Assembly: GCA_951828385.1 (NCBI GenBank)
Contig: OX639973.1
Location: forward strand, 3,649,200 to 3,713,199
Origin: an uncultured Poribacteria bacterium
GTDB taxonomy: Bacteria; Poribacteria; WGA-4E; WGA-3G
Direction of reading: 5' to 3'
Length of the DNA stretch: 64,000 nucleotides
Part shown: positions 42,478 through 51,408 of the stretch, in pieces
Layout: each line of letters opens with the position of its first letter
Position numbering within the stretch: position 1 is the first letter of the stretch
The notes under the pieces: model-generated
What the model was told of the DNA's origin: nothing
The model's database searches: none
The model's input: only the letters and a program-made list of their open reading frames with translations
Position numbers and translations under genes: made by a program

Positions 42478-44328
42478 ATGAAACAACAGAATGAACCTGA
42501 TATCCAACTTGAACAGTGGAATCCTCCCGTAAAAGAATGGGGTCCAGTATACAAAGCGATTTTCCGCGCCTTCGGCATGATATGGAAAGCAGGAAAAGTT
42601 GAGACATGCGTCCTTTTTTTCTTAATGCTCATCCAAGGTTTGTTACCGGTCTTCATCCTTTACTTAAGCAAAGATGCTATTAATATGGTCATCGCTATCG
42701 CTGATACGAACGATCAGAGTTTCGGGGACGCGGCTCCACTTTTGATTGCATTAGCACTCGCCACAGTCGTCATGCAAATAATGGAGCCGATTTTCCTTCT
42801 GGTGAAAAGCGTCCTTGGCGATAAGATGCGTCGGTATGTGGCACTCCTCGTCATGGAAACCGCCAATCAACATCCGGGCATTGCACACTTTGAAGATCCA
42901 AAACTGCATGACCAACTCCAACGGGTTCGGCGTGTTGAAGGAAGTAGTGCCGACTTAGTTATCTACGCTTTTCAGGCAGGAAGTGACTTTTGGGCACTGA
43001 TTTCCGTAGCCATCTTTCTGTCCTTGTTTCATCCACTGGCACCGCCCCTTCTAATGTTTTGCGCGTTACCCTACGCCTTAGCACACTATAAATACGCAAA
43101 CCTCTTTGGAATCGCGCTTCAATTTCAAGCACCCGAAGCCCGAAAACTCGATTATTTCAGAAATCAGTTTCTCTCTCACGATACCGCCAAAGATGTGCGT
43201 ATTTTTGGGCTACACGATTTCTTTTTCGGAAAGTATCGGCGCATCTTTACTCGGATTCTCAGCGTACTCTGGTCGGTCCGAAAGCATGAGTTCCGTACGC
43301 TTTCACTCTATGCCTTATTCGGCGGTGCTGCTGTGTGTGCCGTTTATGTCACCCTCTTTCAACAGACGATCCGCGGCGAGTTAAGTGTTGGTGAACTCAC
43401 TGCCTACGCGGGTGCTGTCCTTGTCATCTGGACGAGCATGAGCACCTCCCTCTTCAACTTTGCCTTTATGCACCGCACTGGGGGCTTTTTAACCCATCTT
43501 TATGACTTTCTGAAAAGAAAGCCGGTCATTAAAATGGTCCCCAAAGAATTCGCCAAACCGGCACCCTATCCCTTTCAAAAAGGCATCGCCTTTAGAAACG
43601 TCTCCTTCACTTACCCTAACACAGACCGAAAAATTTTGGACAGGATATCCTTGAACATTTATCCTGGGGAAACCGTCGCCATTGTTGGAAAAAATGGTGC
43701 AGGCAAAACAACCTTAGTGAAATTAATCACACGAATGTATGATCCGAGTGACGGAGACATTCATCTCGATAATGTTCCTATCCATCACTATGATCTGGAC
43801 GATCTACGCTCGCAAATGAGCGTCGTTGATCAAGGATTTCTCAAATACCAACTCAGTGCACAGGAAAATATCGGACTCGGCAATATTGACCGGCTTTCTG
43901 AATTAGACCACATCAAAGCAGCGGCTGAAAAAGCAGGTGCCGATTTTATTAACCAACTTCCAAACGGATATGAAACCGTCCTCTCGCGTCAGTTTGAAGA
44001 CGGTACAGAACTCTCAGGTGGACAATGGCAAAAAATCGCGCTCGCTCGCGCCCTCACCCGGGATGCACAACTCCTCATCTTAGATGAACCCACCGCAGCC
44101 CTTGATGTCCGTAGTGAGCACGATATCTATGCCCGATTTCAGGAATTAACAAAAGAGAAAACAACCGTCCTGATTTCTCATCGCATGTCAACCGTTCGTA
44201 TGGCAGAACGAATCCTTGTCCTTGATGACGGAAAAGTGATTGAAGAAGGGACTCATGAGAAATTGATGAAGGACAACGGGTTATATGCCCGACTCTACAC
44301 CCTCCAAGCGGAACATTACAATGTTTAA
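42478..44328 (+). CDS. ABC exporter half-transporter (subunit 1)
   Basis: 616 residues: membrane domain to about 340 with six hydrophobic segments, then an ATPase with Walker A VGKNGAGKTT (about 403), signature LSGGQWQKIALARAL, Walker B LLILDEPTAALD and the H-loop SHRMST. All catalytic elements are present. The next gene encodes a similar half-transporter and overlaps by 8 bases, so they should form a heterodimer. No Shine-Dalgarno is evident before the ATG; TATAAT occurs directly before it. The substrate is unknown; a peptide, lipid or drug is possible. Confidence 0.9.
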   Translation: MKQQNEPDIQLEQWNPPVKEWGPVYKAIFRAFGMIWKAGKVETCVLFFLMLIQGLLPVFILYLSKDAINMVIAIADTNDQSFGDAAPLLIALALATVVMQIMEPIFLLVKSVLGDKMRRYVALLVMETANQHPGIAHFEDPKLHDQLQRVRRVEGSSADLVIYAFQAGSDFWALISVAIFLSLFHPLAPPLLMFCALPYALAHYKYANLFGIALQFQAPEARKLDYFRNQFLSHDTAKDVRIFGLHDFFFGKYRRIFTRILSVLWSVRKHEFRTLSLYALFGGAAVCAVYVTLFQQTIRGELSVGELTAYAGAVLVIWTSMSTSLFNFAFMHRTGGFLTHLYDFLKRKPVIKMVPKEFAKPAPYPFQKGIAFRNVSFTYPNTDRKILDRISLNIYPGETVAIVGKNGAGKTTLVKLITRMYDPSDGDIHLDNVPIHHYDLDDLRSQMSVVDQGFLKYQLSAQENIGLGNIDRLSELDHIKAAAEKAGADFINQLPNGYETVLSRQFEDGTELSGGQWQKIALARALTRDAQLLILDEPTAALDVRSEHDIYARFQELTKEKTTVLISHRMSTVRMAERILVLDDGKVIEEGTHEKLMKDNGLYARLYTLQAEHYNV

Positions 44329-46135
44329 AAAACTACTTTCTTGGAAAACACTGGTCGTCGATACTGTGAAAATGAGTCTGAAGGTACTTGCGTTCGCCTG
44401 GCAGACTTCAGCCAAACGCACCTCTCTACTTTTGCTGTTTCTTGTTATTTCCAGCAGTCTTCCGGCGACTTCTGCGTTGCTGCTCAATCACCTCGTCAAC
44501 GATGTCGTAGCGATCGTAAAGACCGGAACCCCACTGGAGATGACAACTATCCTTCTCGGCATTGGCTGTATCCTCTGTAACATCCTCCCCTTCATTATGA
44601 ATCCAGCATCAGATGTCATTCGCTCTACGCTTTCAGACCTGCTCATTGCCGACATAGACGAGCAGGTCATGAAAAAGGCATCGCAACTCACCGGACTGGC
44701 ATACTTTGATGAAAGCGAATTTTACGATCAACTCCGATTCCTCAGAGAAAACTCGACCCTCCCTGAGGGCACACTCTGGCTGCTGTCATCCACGATTAGC
44801 AATGGTATCACGCTCATCTCCCTCTTAAGTTTGACGATAACCATCAGCCCCTTCATCCCAATAGCGATGGTTCTTGTTGCTTTACCCCACCTCTTCGCAG
44901 AATATCGCCATCACCAATACGCCTTCGACACCCGTTGGGAGCAGCTGCCAGAATCCCGCCAATTGGGATACTTCCACGGACTCCTTTTTAATATTGCGTC
45001 CGTAAAAGAGATAAAACTCTTCAACCTGGGTGTCTACTTTACCAACCGGTATCGCGAACTTTTCGACACACTTTTCAAACGGTTCCTGTCTGTGAGAATT
45101 TCACACACTAAAATCACCTTGCTTTTTACACTCTTACACGGCATCGGACTCACGTTCCTCTACATCTACGTCGTTCTGATTGCGTTTCAAGGAAAGATTA
45201 CCGTCGGGCAGGTAGCAATGTATTTTTCCATTGTAAATGGCTTACAAGCGACGTTCTGGCAGCTAACCGTGAAAATTGGGGATCTAACCGGTTCCACAAT
45301 AGAGTTTCATACATTATCGTCCTTCTTTGAGTTGGCACCTACTGTGAAAACCGCCGAGTCACCCCAGGAATTTTCTCAGATTAACCGAGCGATTGAATTC
45401 AGGAATGTCTCTTTCCGGTATCCGGGCCGCGAGAACACTGTGTTCAACAACGTTTCCTTCTCAGCAAACGCCGGAGAGACGCTTGCCATCGTTGGCGAAA
45501 ATGGTGCTGGCAAAACGACGCTTATAAAACTCCTCTGCCGTTTTTATGACCCAACAGAGGGACAGATATTCATTGACGATCTCCCCTTACATCAGTATCG
45601 CCTTGAGAGTTTACGCCAGAAAATTGCCCCGGTCTTTCAGGATTTTTCACACTTTTTCCTGACCGCGGGGGAAAATATCGGTATCGGGAATGTAGAGCAG
45701 GTCAACAACGAAGCAGCGGTAATTCAAGCAGCAGCGCAAGGTCAAGCAGATATCGTCGTCTCACAACTGTCCGACGGCTACGAGACCTTACTCGGGCGGC
45801 ACTTTGACGGCGGCACCGATTTATCAGGTGGGGAGTGGCAGAAAATCGCCATCTCGCGTGCCTTTATGAGAGACGCAAAAATCTTAATCCTGGATGAGCC
45901 GACAGCTGCCCTTGATGCGGAATCCGAATACGCCCTCTTTCAACGCTTCAAAATGCTCACGCGGGGTGTGACAACGTTGCTAATCTCCCACCGCTTCTCG
46001 ACAGTCCGCATGGCAGACAGGATTCTTGTCATTGATGAAGGGAAAATTCTTGAGGAAGGCACCCATGAACAACTGATGAACAAAGGCGGTAGATATGCAA
46101 CACTCTATCGAATGCAGTCAGAAAAATATCAGTAA
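44321..46135 (+). CDS. ABC exporter half-transporter (subunit 2)
   Basis: 604 residues from ATG 44321, overlapping the previous gene by 8 bases; an upstream ATG inside that gene is less likely. Membrane domain with six segments, Walker A VGENGAGKTT (about 391), signature LSGGEWQKIAISRAF, Walker B ILILDEPTAALD and the H-loop SHRFST. It is about as similar to subunit 1 in the ATPase as typical heterodimer partners. Followed 26 bases later by the CBM9/DUF5916 gene, possibly in the same transcript. Confidence 0.9.
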   Translation: MFKKLLSWKTLVVDTVKMSLKVLAFAWQTSAKRTSLLLLFLVISSSLPATSALLLNHLVNDVVAIVKTGTPLEMTTILLGIGCILCNILPFIMNPASDVIRSTLSDLLIADIDEQVMKKASQLTGLAYFDESEFYDQLRFLRENSTLPEGTLWLLSSTISNGITLISLLSLTITISPFIPIAMVLVALPHLFAEYRHHQYAFDTRWEQLPESRQLGYFHGLLFNIASVKEIKLFNLGVYFTNRYRELFDTLFKRFLSVRISHTKITLLFTLLHGIGLTFLYIYVVLIAFQGKITVGQVAMYFSIVNGLQATFWQLTVKIGDLTGSTIEFHTLSSFFELAPTVKTAESPQEFSQINRAIEFRNVSFRYPGRENTVFNNVSFSANAGETLAIVGENGAGKTTLIKLLCRFYDPTEGQIFIDDLPLHQYRLESLRQKIAPVFQDFSHFFLTAGENIGIGNVEQVNNEAAVIQAAAQGQADIVVSQLSDGYETLLGRHFDGGTDLSGGEWQKIAISRAFMRDAKILILDEPTAALDAESEYALFQRFKMLTRGVTTLLISHRFSTVRMADRILVIDEGKILEEGTHEQLMNKGGRYATLYRMQSEKYQ

Positions 46136-46160
46136 AAAATCTACAGATGGAGGCCCCTAA

Positions 46161-48176
46161 TTGACAATGAAACCACAGAAAACTTATGCAATAGCAACGT
46201 TCCTCACAGTAGCGTTTATGCTAATAACAAGTTTAAAAACCACAGCCTCAGAAAATACACAAACCGTTCAGAAAGAACTCACCGCAGTCAAAACCGAACA
46301 ACCGCCTACTATTGATGGTATCCTCAACGATGTATGTTGGCAAGACGCACCGAGGACCGTCGGTTTCACCGATCAACGCACCGAAAAACCAGCAAAGAAT
46401 CAATCTATCGGCAGGATCATCTACACCGACCAAGCCATCTACATCGGGCTATATCTCTACGATGATATGCCTAACAAAATCGTCGCCCGTCAAACCAAAG
46501 ATCAGACGCGAATCACCGGAGAAGATTGGGTCTCCTTCAGTCTTGATCCGTTTCACACACACCAATTTTCTGATAGAAATTTCTTTATTGTCAACCCACT
46601 TGGAACGAAATATGCGCATCTCGCTACTGGACGCGCCGAAAAAAGCGAATGGATCGGACTCTGGAAAACTGGGGCGCAAGTTGTAGAAGACGGTTGGGTT
46701 GTAGAGATGGAAATCCCGTGGCAGATGCTTGATTATCCTGACACAACAGAACCGATTCGGATGGGTATCAACCTTGACAGATTTCAACAGCGGACCGGAG
46801 AACGTTCATGGTGGTGCGATCTTGGCGTTCAAGAATTCCGAGAAAACGATGGACACTGGATTGACGTACTACCACCACCGCGAAAACGTGAACTTAAGTT
46901 GTTACCCTATCTGATTGGCGGCATCAGTGAAACGGAAAGTTCTGTAGGAGCGACCTCCGAATCGCGAAGGAAATATACTGCCCGCGCAGGAGCAGACCTA
47001 CGCTATGAAGTAACACCACAACTGCGCTTCATCGGCACTGCTAACCCTGATTTTGATAACCTCGAACAAGCCGTTGAAGGCATCGATTTTTCTTACGGCG
47101 AACGCTACGTAGAGGACCGGCGACCTTTCTTTTCCGAAGGTGGGAACGTCTATAATCTCGGCAACCTTTTTCATTCGCGGCGGATCATGGATATGGACGG
47201 GGGGCTTAAACTCTTTGGGAAAATTGGGAAAAATACCTCCGTCGGCACCTTAGGCACCTATCATCGCAACAATCAGAACTTCATTCTACGCGCCTCACAA
47301 TCGCTAACAGCGACATCCAACATTAGCACTGCGTTTCTTTCGCATCATCACCGTGACAGTGAAGCAAACAACGTAGTCCATCTTTCGGGAGATGTACGAC
47401 ATGGTAAGTTTTCAGCCGCATCAACGCTTACGCAAAGTTGGGCGGGCAAATCAGATGGAAGAACAGGAGATGTTAATTTAAGCTACGATGGACCGCTTTT
47501 TCAATCGTTATTTGCTATGTTTTTTTCGGATCCAGATTTTGTTAATAATCTCGGTTATCATCCGTTCACCGGCAACCGAGGTGGTGCTTTACAAGGAATT
47601 ATTAAAAATGAATGGCGCGAGGGATTCATCCGTAGTCTTTTCGTTGGGGCGAATGTAATAGCTTCAAACACTTACGAAGGTGAGGTATTTCAGCAAGACT
47701 TCTCTGTCTTTTCAGATTTCTTGACACATAGTGACTACGGACTTTCTGTTGGCTGGTATGGTGGACGATTCCAAGAATTCACTGATAGTGTCTTTAACAT
47801 CAGATTAAAAGCACGTGCGTCTGATCGGTTCAATAATGTCAGTGTTGGCTATAACTGGGGTGAACAAGCGGGTCAGCCGATTCATCGTATCAGTGGGAAC
47901 CTGAATTTGCGTGCTTACGGTTTCACTGCCGGATTAACCTCTCAAATCCAGTGGCATTTTGAGAGACGCTATCAACAGATTCTCATCTTCGCTTACGATT
48001 TTAGTCCAGCTTTAAGCCTCGGCAGTCGTTTAATCTGGCAAATAGAAGGTGTTAATATCTACTTCGCACTGCGCCGTTCAGGGTATGCTGGCACTGATTT
48101 TTTTATCATCCTCGGCGACCCGAATGCCTCAGAATTTAAACGGCGTTTGGTAGCGAAGGTCCTGCGAGCATTTTAA
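46161..48176 (+). CDS. Exported CBM9-like / DUF5916 surface protein
   Basis: 671 residues from a TTG at 46161, whose spacing (7 bases) from GGAGG at 46149-46153 is better than that of the ATG at 46167. Signal peptide about 1-30. Residues 45-230 are a CBM9/DOMON-like carbohydrate-binding domain (PPTIDGILNDVCWQDAPR, AIYIGLYLYDD, WQMLDYP). The C-terminal 400 residues match DUF5916 with many alternating strands, likely an outer-membrane beta barrel (FFSEGGNVYNL, HFERRYQQILIFAY). Probably binds or imports glycan fragments at the surface. Terminator hairpin at 48217. Confidence 0.87.
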   Translation: MTMKPQKTYAIATFLTVAFMLITSLKTTASENTQTVQKELTAVKTEQPPTIDGILNDVCWQDAPRTVGFTDQRTEKPAKNQSIGRIIYTDQAIYIGLYLYDDMPNKIVARQTKDQTRITGEDWVSFSLDPFHTHQFSDRNFFIVNPLGTKYAHLATGRAEKSEWIGLWKTGAQVVEDGWVVEMEIPWQMLDYPDTTEPIRMGINLDRFQQRTGERSWWCDLGVQEFRENDGHWIDVLPPPRKRELKLLPYLIGGISETESSVGATSESRRKYTARAGADLRYEVTPQLRFIGTANPDFDNLEQAVEGIDFSYGERYVEDRRPFFSEGGNVYNLGNLFHSRRIMDMDGGLKLFGKIGKNTSVGTLGTYHRNNQNFILRASQSLTATSNISTAFLSHHHRDSEANNVVHLSGDVRHGKFSAASTLTQSWAGKSDGRTGDVNLSYDGPLFQSLFAMFFSDPDFVNNLGYHPFTGNRGGALQGIIKNEWREGFIRSLFVGANVIASNTYEGEVFQQDFSVFSDFLTHSDYGLSVGWYGGRFQEFTDSVFNIRLKARASDRFNNVSVGYNWGEQAGQPIHRISGNLNLRAYGFTAGLTSQIQWHFERRYQQILIFAYDFSPALSLGSRLIWQIEGVNIYFALRRSGYAGTDFFIILGDPNASEFKRRLVAKVLRAF

Positions 48177-48194
48177 AATGTTCCTTCAAAGCGT

Positions 48195-48425
48195 TCACGT
48201 TGTTCTCGAACTTGGTATAGCCCACAGATTCCGTCGGGGCGATTCTGTTGGGCTATTCCTTAATGTTGGCGTATCCGCTGCAAATACGTTTGGAATCAGG
48301 GCAAGAATACCAGCACAGACGAGAAACAAATATCTGTAGAGGAGTACTGGGCTTGGGGGATCGATGCTAACGAGAGAGGAAAATGAATTTACAAGTTTCT
48401 TTGTTATGAGAGATTGCTTTTGCAT
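48195..48425 (-). CDS. Possible small exported protein or gene fragment
   Basis: 76-codon frame with a signal-peptide-like stretch (RYLFLVCAGILALIPNVFA then AD) beginning about residue 30. The end overlaps the terminator hairpin of the convergent gene and no ribosome site is visible. It may be the 5' scrap of a lost secreted-protein gene. Low confidence. Confidence 0.25.
   Translation of the reverse strand: MQKQSLITKKLVNSFSSLVSIDPPSPVLLYRYLFLVCAGILALIPNVFAADTPTLRNSPTESPRRNLWAIPSSRTT
48217..48256 (+). terminator. Hairpin after the CBM9/DUF5916 gene
   Basis: ATAGCCCACAGA (48217-48228) pairs with TCTGTTGGGCTAT (48244-48256) with one bulge, about 40 bases after the stop codon. The T-run is poor. 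Confidence 0.5.
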
Positions 48426-48451
48426 AAAGATTTATTTTTATTTCTTTCACA

Positions 48452-49015
48452 CTAACGCGGTAAGCGTCCTGTTTCGTTGCCTTGTTTGTCCCATGTCGTA
48501 ACTTCACCATTTTTACCATTTATTTTGACGCGGCTGTCCCCCACCCTGTTGTATAATTGCAACAGACCGCCACCAAAATCAAATTCATCGTCAACGACAT
48601 CATAGCTGCGAACCCCAAAGAGTTTTGTACCCGCGTCGTTACACAGTAAAAGATGACCGCCACCATGTGAGGCACTCCAAATCCAGATGGTCCTTTCACC
48701 TGCTTCGTTGAACATTGACAGCGTGCTGCCATCACCACTGCTGCTAACCCAGAAGACCTGTTCCCCCTCTTTGTTATACAGAACTATTCCTGCACCACCT
48801 GTACGGAAGGCTTCCAGACGGGCGACGGTTACATCATCGGGACTGACGACTCTGAGTTTCCTACAGACGATTTCATTAACCACCTGTTTTTCGGTGTCTT
48901 GTGCGGATGCGGTTTGTAGGTTGGTACCTCCTGCCCCAAGTGTAGCAAGGAAATAGCCTGCTAATGTAAACACACAACCGAGTCCCATATATGCTAATTT
49001 CTGTTTGAAATACAT
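48452..49015 (-). CDS. Membrane-anchored or secreted protein, unknown function
   Basis: 187 residues from ATG 49015 (GGGG upstream); the longer frame begins in unrelated sequence. N-terminal hydrophobic segment (LGCVFTLAGYFLATLGAGG) with a possible cleavage after ASA. The rest is a run of short strands with Gly turns, in which the pattern G-x-x-x-h-x-x-x-x-G-E-x-x-h-W recurs (LYNKEGEQVFWVSSSGDG, MFNEAGERTIWIWSASHG, LLCNDAGTKLFGVRSYD). This suggests a small beta-repeat domain. No family recognised. Confidence 0.7.
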   Translation of the reverse strand: MYFKQKLAYMGLGCVFTLAGYFLATLGAGGTNLQTASAQDTEKQVVNEIVCRKLRVVSPDDVTVARLEAFRTGGAGIVLYNKEGEQVFWVSSSGDGSTLSMFNEAGERTIWIWSASHGGGHLLLCNDAGTKLFGVRSYDVVDDEFDFGGGLLQLYNRVGDSRVKINGKNGEVTTWDKQGNETGRLPR

Positions 49016-49256
49016 ATTTATCCCCTTCTTGTAGTTGTAGGAGGGCTTTGTTAGCCCGATTTCAAGCATTTGTAATGCGCGAATTTTCATCTCCCGCACG
49101 CTTTCAAGGCTGTCGCTGAATAGAGTTATTCATAATTTCAAATCTGTGCTATTAGCATTGACAATATCATCTTTTACCTTGAACAGCCTTAGAAAGTTCA
49201 CTAATCCTATTTAAAACGAAGTACCAAGCAATATTAAATATAGATTTCACATTTTT

Positions 49257-49889
49257 CTAAGTTGAGTTGGTGGGTTCATGAATTCCCATCAGAGACCGGA
49301 ATCTCGGAAAAGGTAATCTGTCAAGCCAACCGATGACAGCTTCACAAAGTTCGGTGAAACTCTCGAAGAAATAACTCCTGTTAATTTGATCGCGCATCAG
49401 ATGCCACAAGCGTTCGATCAGGTTCAGATGCGGAGAATAAGTCGGCATCGGCACCAAACGCAATCGGTCTTTGTGGTCGGTCAGGAAATCGTCTAACTTT
49501 GCTGTCGTATGACTTGAAGCATTGTCGCGGACGATAAACAGCAACTCATCAGGAAACATGTCCATGAGATTTTGCCAATGTGTTTTCATCTGAAGATGTG
49601 TTTTGTTAGCATAGATCTCATACAAGCCATCTCCTGAGGGATATTCTAAGGAACCCATAAGATATTTCCGCTGGTTTTTACCCGGGGTGTTGACTTTATA
49701 CTCACTGCCTTGCTCTCGATAGACGCGTCCAGTCTTCGGGCACCAGGATACATTGGCTTCATCAAAGAAAAATAGGCGAGCCTCCTTTTGACTTTCTTCG
49801 GGTGGAGGTAGTCCTAAACGCTGAAGTTGGGTATCTGGGACAAGCAACTGAGTCGCCTCACTCGTCAATTGTCCCGTTTTCGCAAACAC
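49257..49889 (-). CDS. IS630-family transposase, DDE domain (orfB)
   Basis: 210 residues with the catalytic triad: Asp in FFDEANVSW, Asp in IVRDNASSHTT, and Glu in TYSPHLNLIERLWHLMR. It overlaps the end of orfA by 25 bases in the -1 frame. It begins inside orfA without its own good ribosome site, so a frameshifted fusion product is likely. Confidence 0.85.
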   Translation of the reverse strand: MFAKTGQLTSEATQLLVPDTQLQRLGLPPPEESQKEARLFFFDEANVSWCPKTGRVYREQGSEYKVNTPGKNQRKYLMGSLEYPSGDGLYEIYANKTHLQMKTHWQNLMDMFPDELLFIVRDNASSHTTAKLDDFLTDHKDRLRLVPMPTYSPHLNLIERLWHLMRDQINRSYFFESFTELCEAVIGWLDRLPFPRFRSLMGIHEPTNST

Positions 49890-50404
49890 GACAACTCCGT
49901 GAGTTGCTCTCGTTTGGCTTGATATTCGGGATCCGGGCTGCCCACACGGAGTTTGCTTCGACCCGTTCGATAACCGGTCCGCCGTAAAGCGAAATAGATC
50001 GCAGGCGGTGAGACGGAAATCTCGTGATATGCCTTCAGATAAGCACTAATGAGGTCAAGCGTCCATTGCCGAGAATCCGTCTGGAGTTTTTCGTATTGAT
50101 TCGGGGTTTGCTCAAGGAGCCGGTCCCAGTCGGATTTGCTAAAGTGCGTGATTTTACCACGACGTCCCGGTGGGCTCTTAGGCATCAATGCCTCTAAACC
50201 CGAGGTATTGTACTTATGAATATAGCTGCGAACGCTATCATCGGAAAGAGTAAACATCTTTGCGAGTTTCTGCACCGACATCCGCTCGGTGGCAGAGAGT
50301 TTGATGATCAGTAAGCGTCGATACCATTGCGGTTTCGTCGCTTCAGAAAGGGCAGCATCAAGCTTCTGAAGTGCCGGCGCATCGCTAATTTCTGCGTATA
50401 TCAT
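49865..50404 (-). CDS. IS630-family transposase, HTH domain (orfA)
   Basis: 179 residues with two helix-turn-helix modules (ERMSVQKLAKMFTLSDDSVR, SPPAIYFALRRTGYR) as in IS630/Tc1-type transposases. It runs into TGA just after the overlap with orfB. The overlap contains CGA AAA CGG, where a -1 slip on A-AAA-C would join the two frames into a full transposase of about 380 residues. Confidence 0.83.
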   Translation of the reverse strand: MIYAEISDAPALQKLDAALSEATKPQWYRRLLIIKLSATERMSVQKLAKMFTLSDDSVRSYIHKYNTSGLEALMPKSPPGRRGKITHFSKSDWDRLLEQTPNQYEKLQTDSRQWTLDLISAYLKAYHEISVSPPAIYFALRRTGYRTGRSKLRVGSPDPEYQAKREQLTELSCLRKRDN

Positions 50405-50478
50405 CGCGGGAGACGCTCCTGGCGAAGTAGATTTACACAGAGTATAACTTAAATCTATCTAAATTGGTAATTTATTAT

Positions 50479-50946
50479 TTAATATTGCTTAATTGTTACA
50501 ATATATAATATCAACAAACTAAATGGGATTGTAATAATAAAAGACACGATACCTATCAAAACTGCGGTTCTGATAACATCCGATTCTATTTTATATTTCT
50601 TAAGGCTTTGTTCAATGGTATTAAGGTCATTGGAATATTCCGTTGTCTCAACTTTGACCCTAGCCATGGCAATTTCTCTGTTGTAGTTTGACAAATAACC
50701 AGTCGAACGGGAGTAGCTCTGTCTATAACGATTTTTTCCAATGTTATCAATGTCATTCCATGTGAGAGAACCTTCCCTTAGTGTATTGAACAAATCTGCT
50801 ACATGTTTTTCTACCCGTATAATTTCTTCTTCAGTATTTGCTGTATCAATTTGGTCTGAATAATACATACCTGCAATTATCGTTGATAACAAAATACCTA
50901 TGACGCTTGATATTATACACCGTGCCTTAGTATAAAATTTTGCCAT
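50479..50946 (-). CDS. Two-segment membrane protein, AT-rich island
   Basis: 155 residues, not recognised. A hydrophobic segment near each end (CIISSVIGILLSTIIAGMYY and AVLIGIVSFIITIPFSLLIL) encloses about 85 residues of polar, helical sequence (EEEIIRVEKHVADLFNTLRE, TIEQSLKKYKIES), as in sensor or chemotaxis-like loops. The codon use is markedly AT-rich compared with the flanks. Followed by the IS630 element; 26 bases after the next gene upstream. Confidence 0.6.
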   Translation of the reverse strand: MAKFYTKARCIISSVIGILLSTIIAGMYYSDQIDTANTEEEIIRVEKHVADLFNTLREGSLTWNDIDNIGKNRYRQSYSRSTGYLSNYNREIAMARVKVETTEYSNDLNTIEQSLKKYKIESDVIRTAVLIGIVSFIITIPFSLLILYIVTIKQY

Positions 50947-50972
50947 AACAGAACCTGTTTACCTACAAAGAC

Positions 50973-51350
50973 TTATATGTTATCAGGTATTATATCCCTA
51001 ATCATATCCTTGTACAGGTCTAAGATATTTTCTTGACAATAAGCAGTTACCAGTCTATAAACACTCTCATACGGCAAATCAGGAAAATTTAACTTTAAGT
51101 TTTCCGATAAAGCAATAGTGAGGACAATATCTTGAAATTTGTCTTTTTCGTTCAACTCATTAGCGAAATTCAGAAGATATTCCGCAATACACTTGGATCC
51201 AATATGTTCCCTTACAACTTCATAGTATAATTCTTCGTTTTTCAAGTTTGGGATATTATTACGAATTTTATAAAAACACCGTAATTGATTTTCAGCAATG
51301 GCTTTAACTTCATTGATAGATAAAATACGAGGTGGAAATTGATTCTTCAT
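50973..51350 (-). CDS. Small helical protein, AT-rich island
   Basis: 125 residues, soluble and probably all-helical (INEVKAIAENQLRCFYKIRN, EYLLNFANELNEKDKFQDIV). No family recognised. AAGGAG lies just before the ATG. Shares the AT-rich composition of its neighbour at 50479-50946 and probably its transcript (26-base gap). Confidence 0.6.
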   Translation of the reverse strand: MKNQFPPRILSINEVKAIAENQLRCFYKIRNNIPNLKNEELYYEVVREHIGSKCIAEYLLNFANELNEKDKFQDIVLTIALSENLKLNFPDLPYESVYRLVTAYCQENILDLYKDMIRDIIPDNI

Positions 51351-51408
51351 CTTGAACTCCTTTCTAAAAAGTGCGCGAGTTTTACGTCTCCGCGCGGGAA
51401 TACATATT

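Larger units (their letters stand above)
49257..50404 (-). mobile_element. IS630-family insertion sequence
   Basis: Two overlapping reading frames encode the N- and C-terminal parts of an IS630-type transposase (see below). Terminal inverted repeats were not clearly found; TAGATTT followed by CACA occurs in direct orientation near both sides (about 49240 and 50428). Coordinates cover the coding part only. It borders an AT-rich island on its right. Confidence 0.75.

Noticed and set aside
49230-50440. Terminal inverted repeats of the IS630 element
   Set aside because: Only a weak direct similarity (TAGATTT then CACA) was found near the two sides; no convincing inverted ends could be set by eye.
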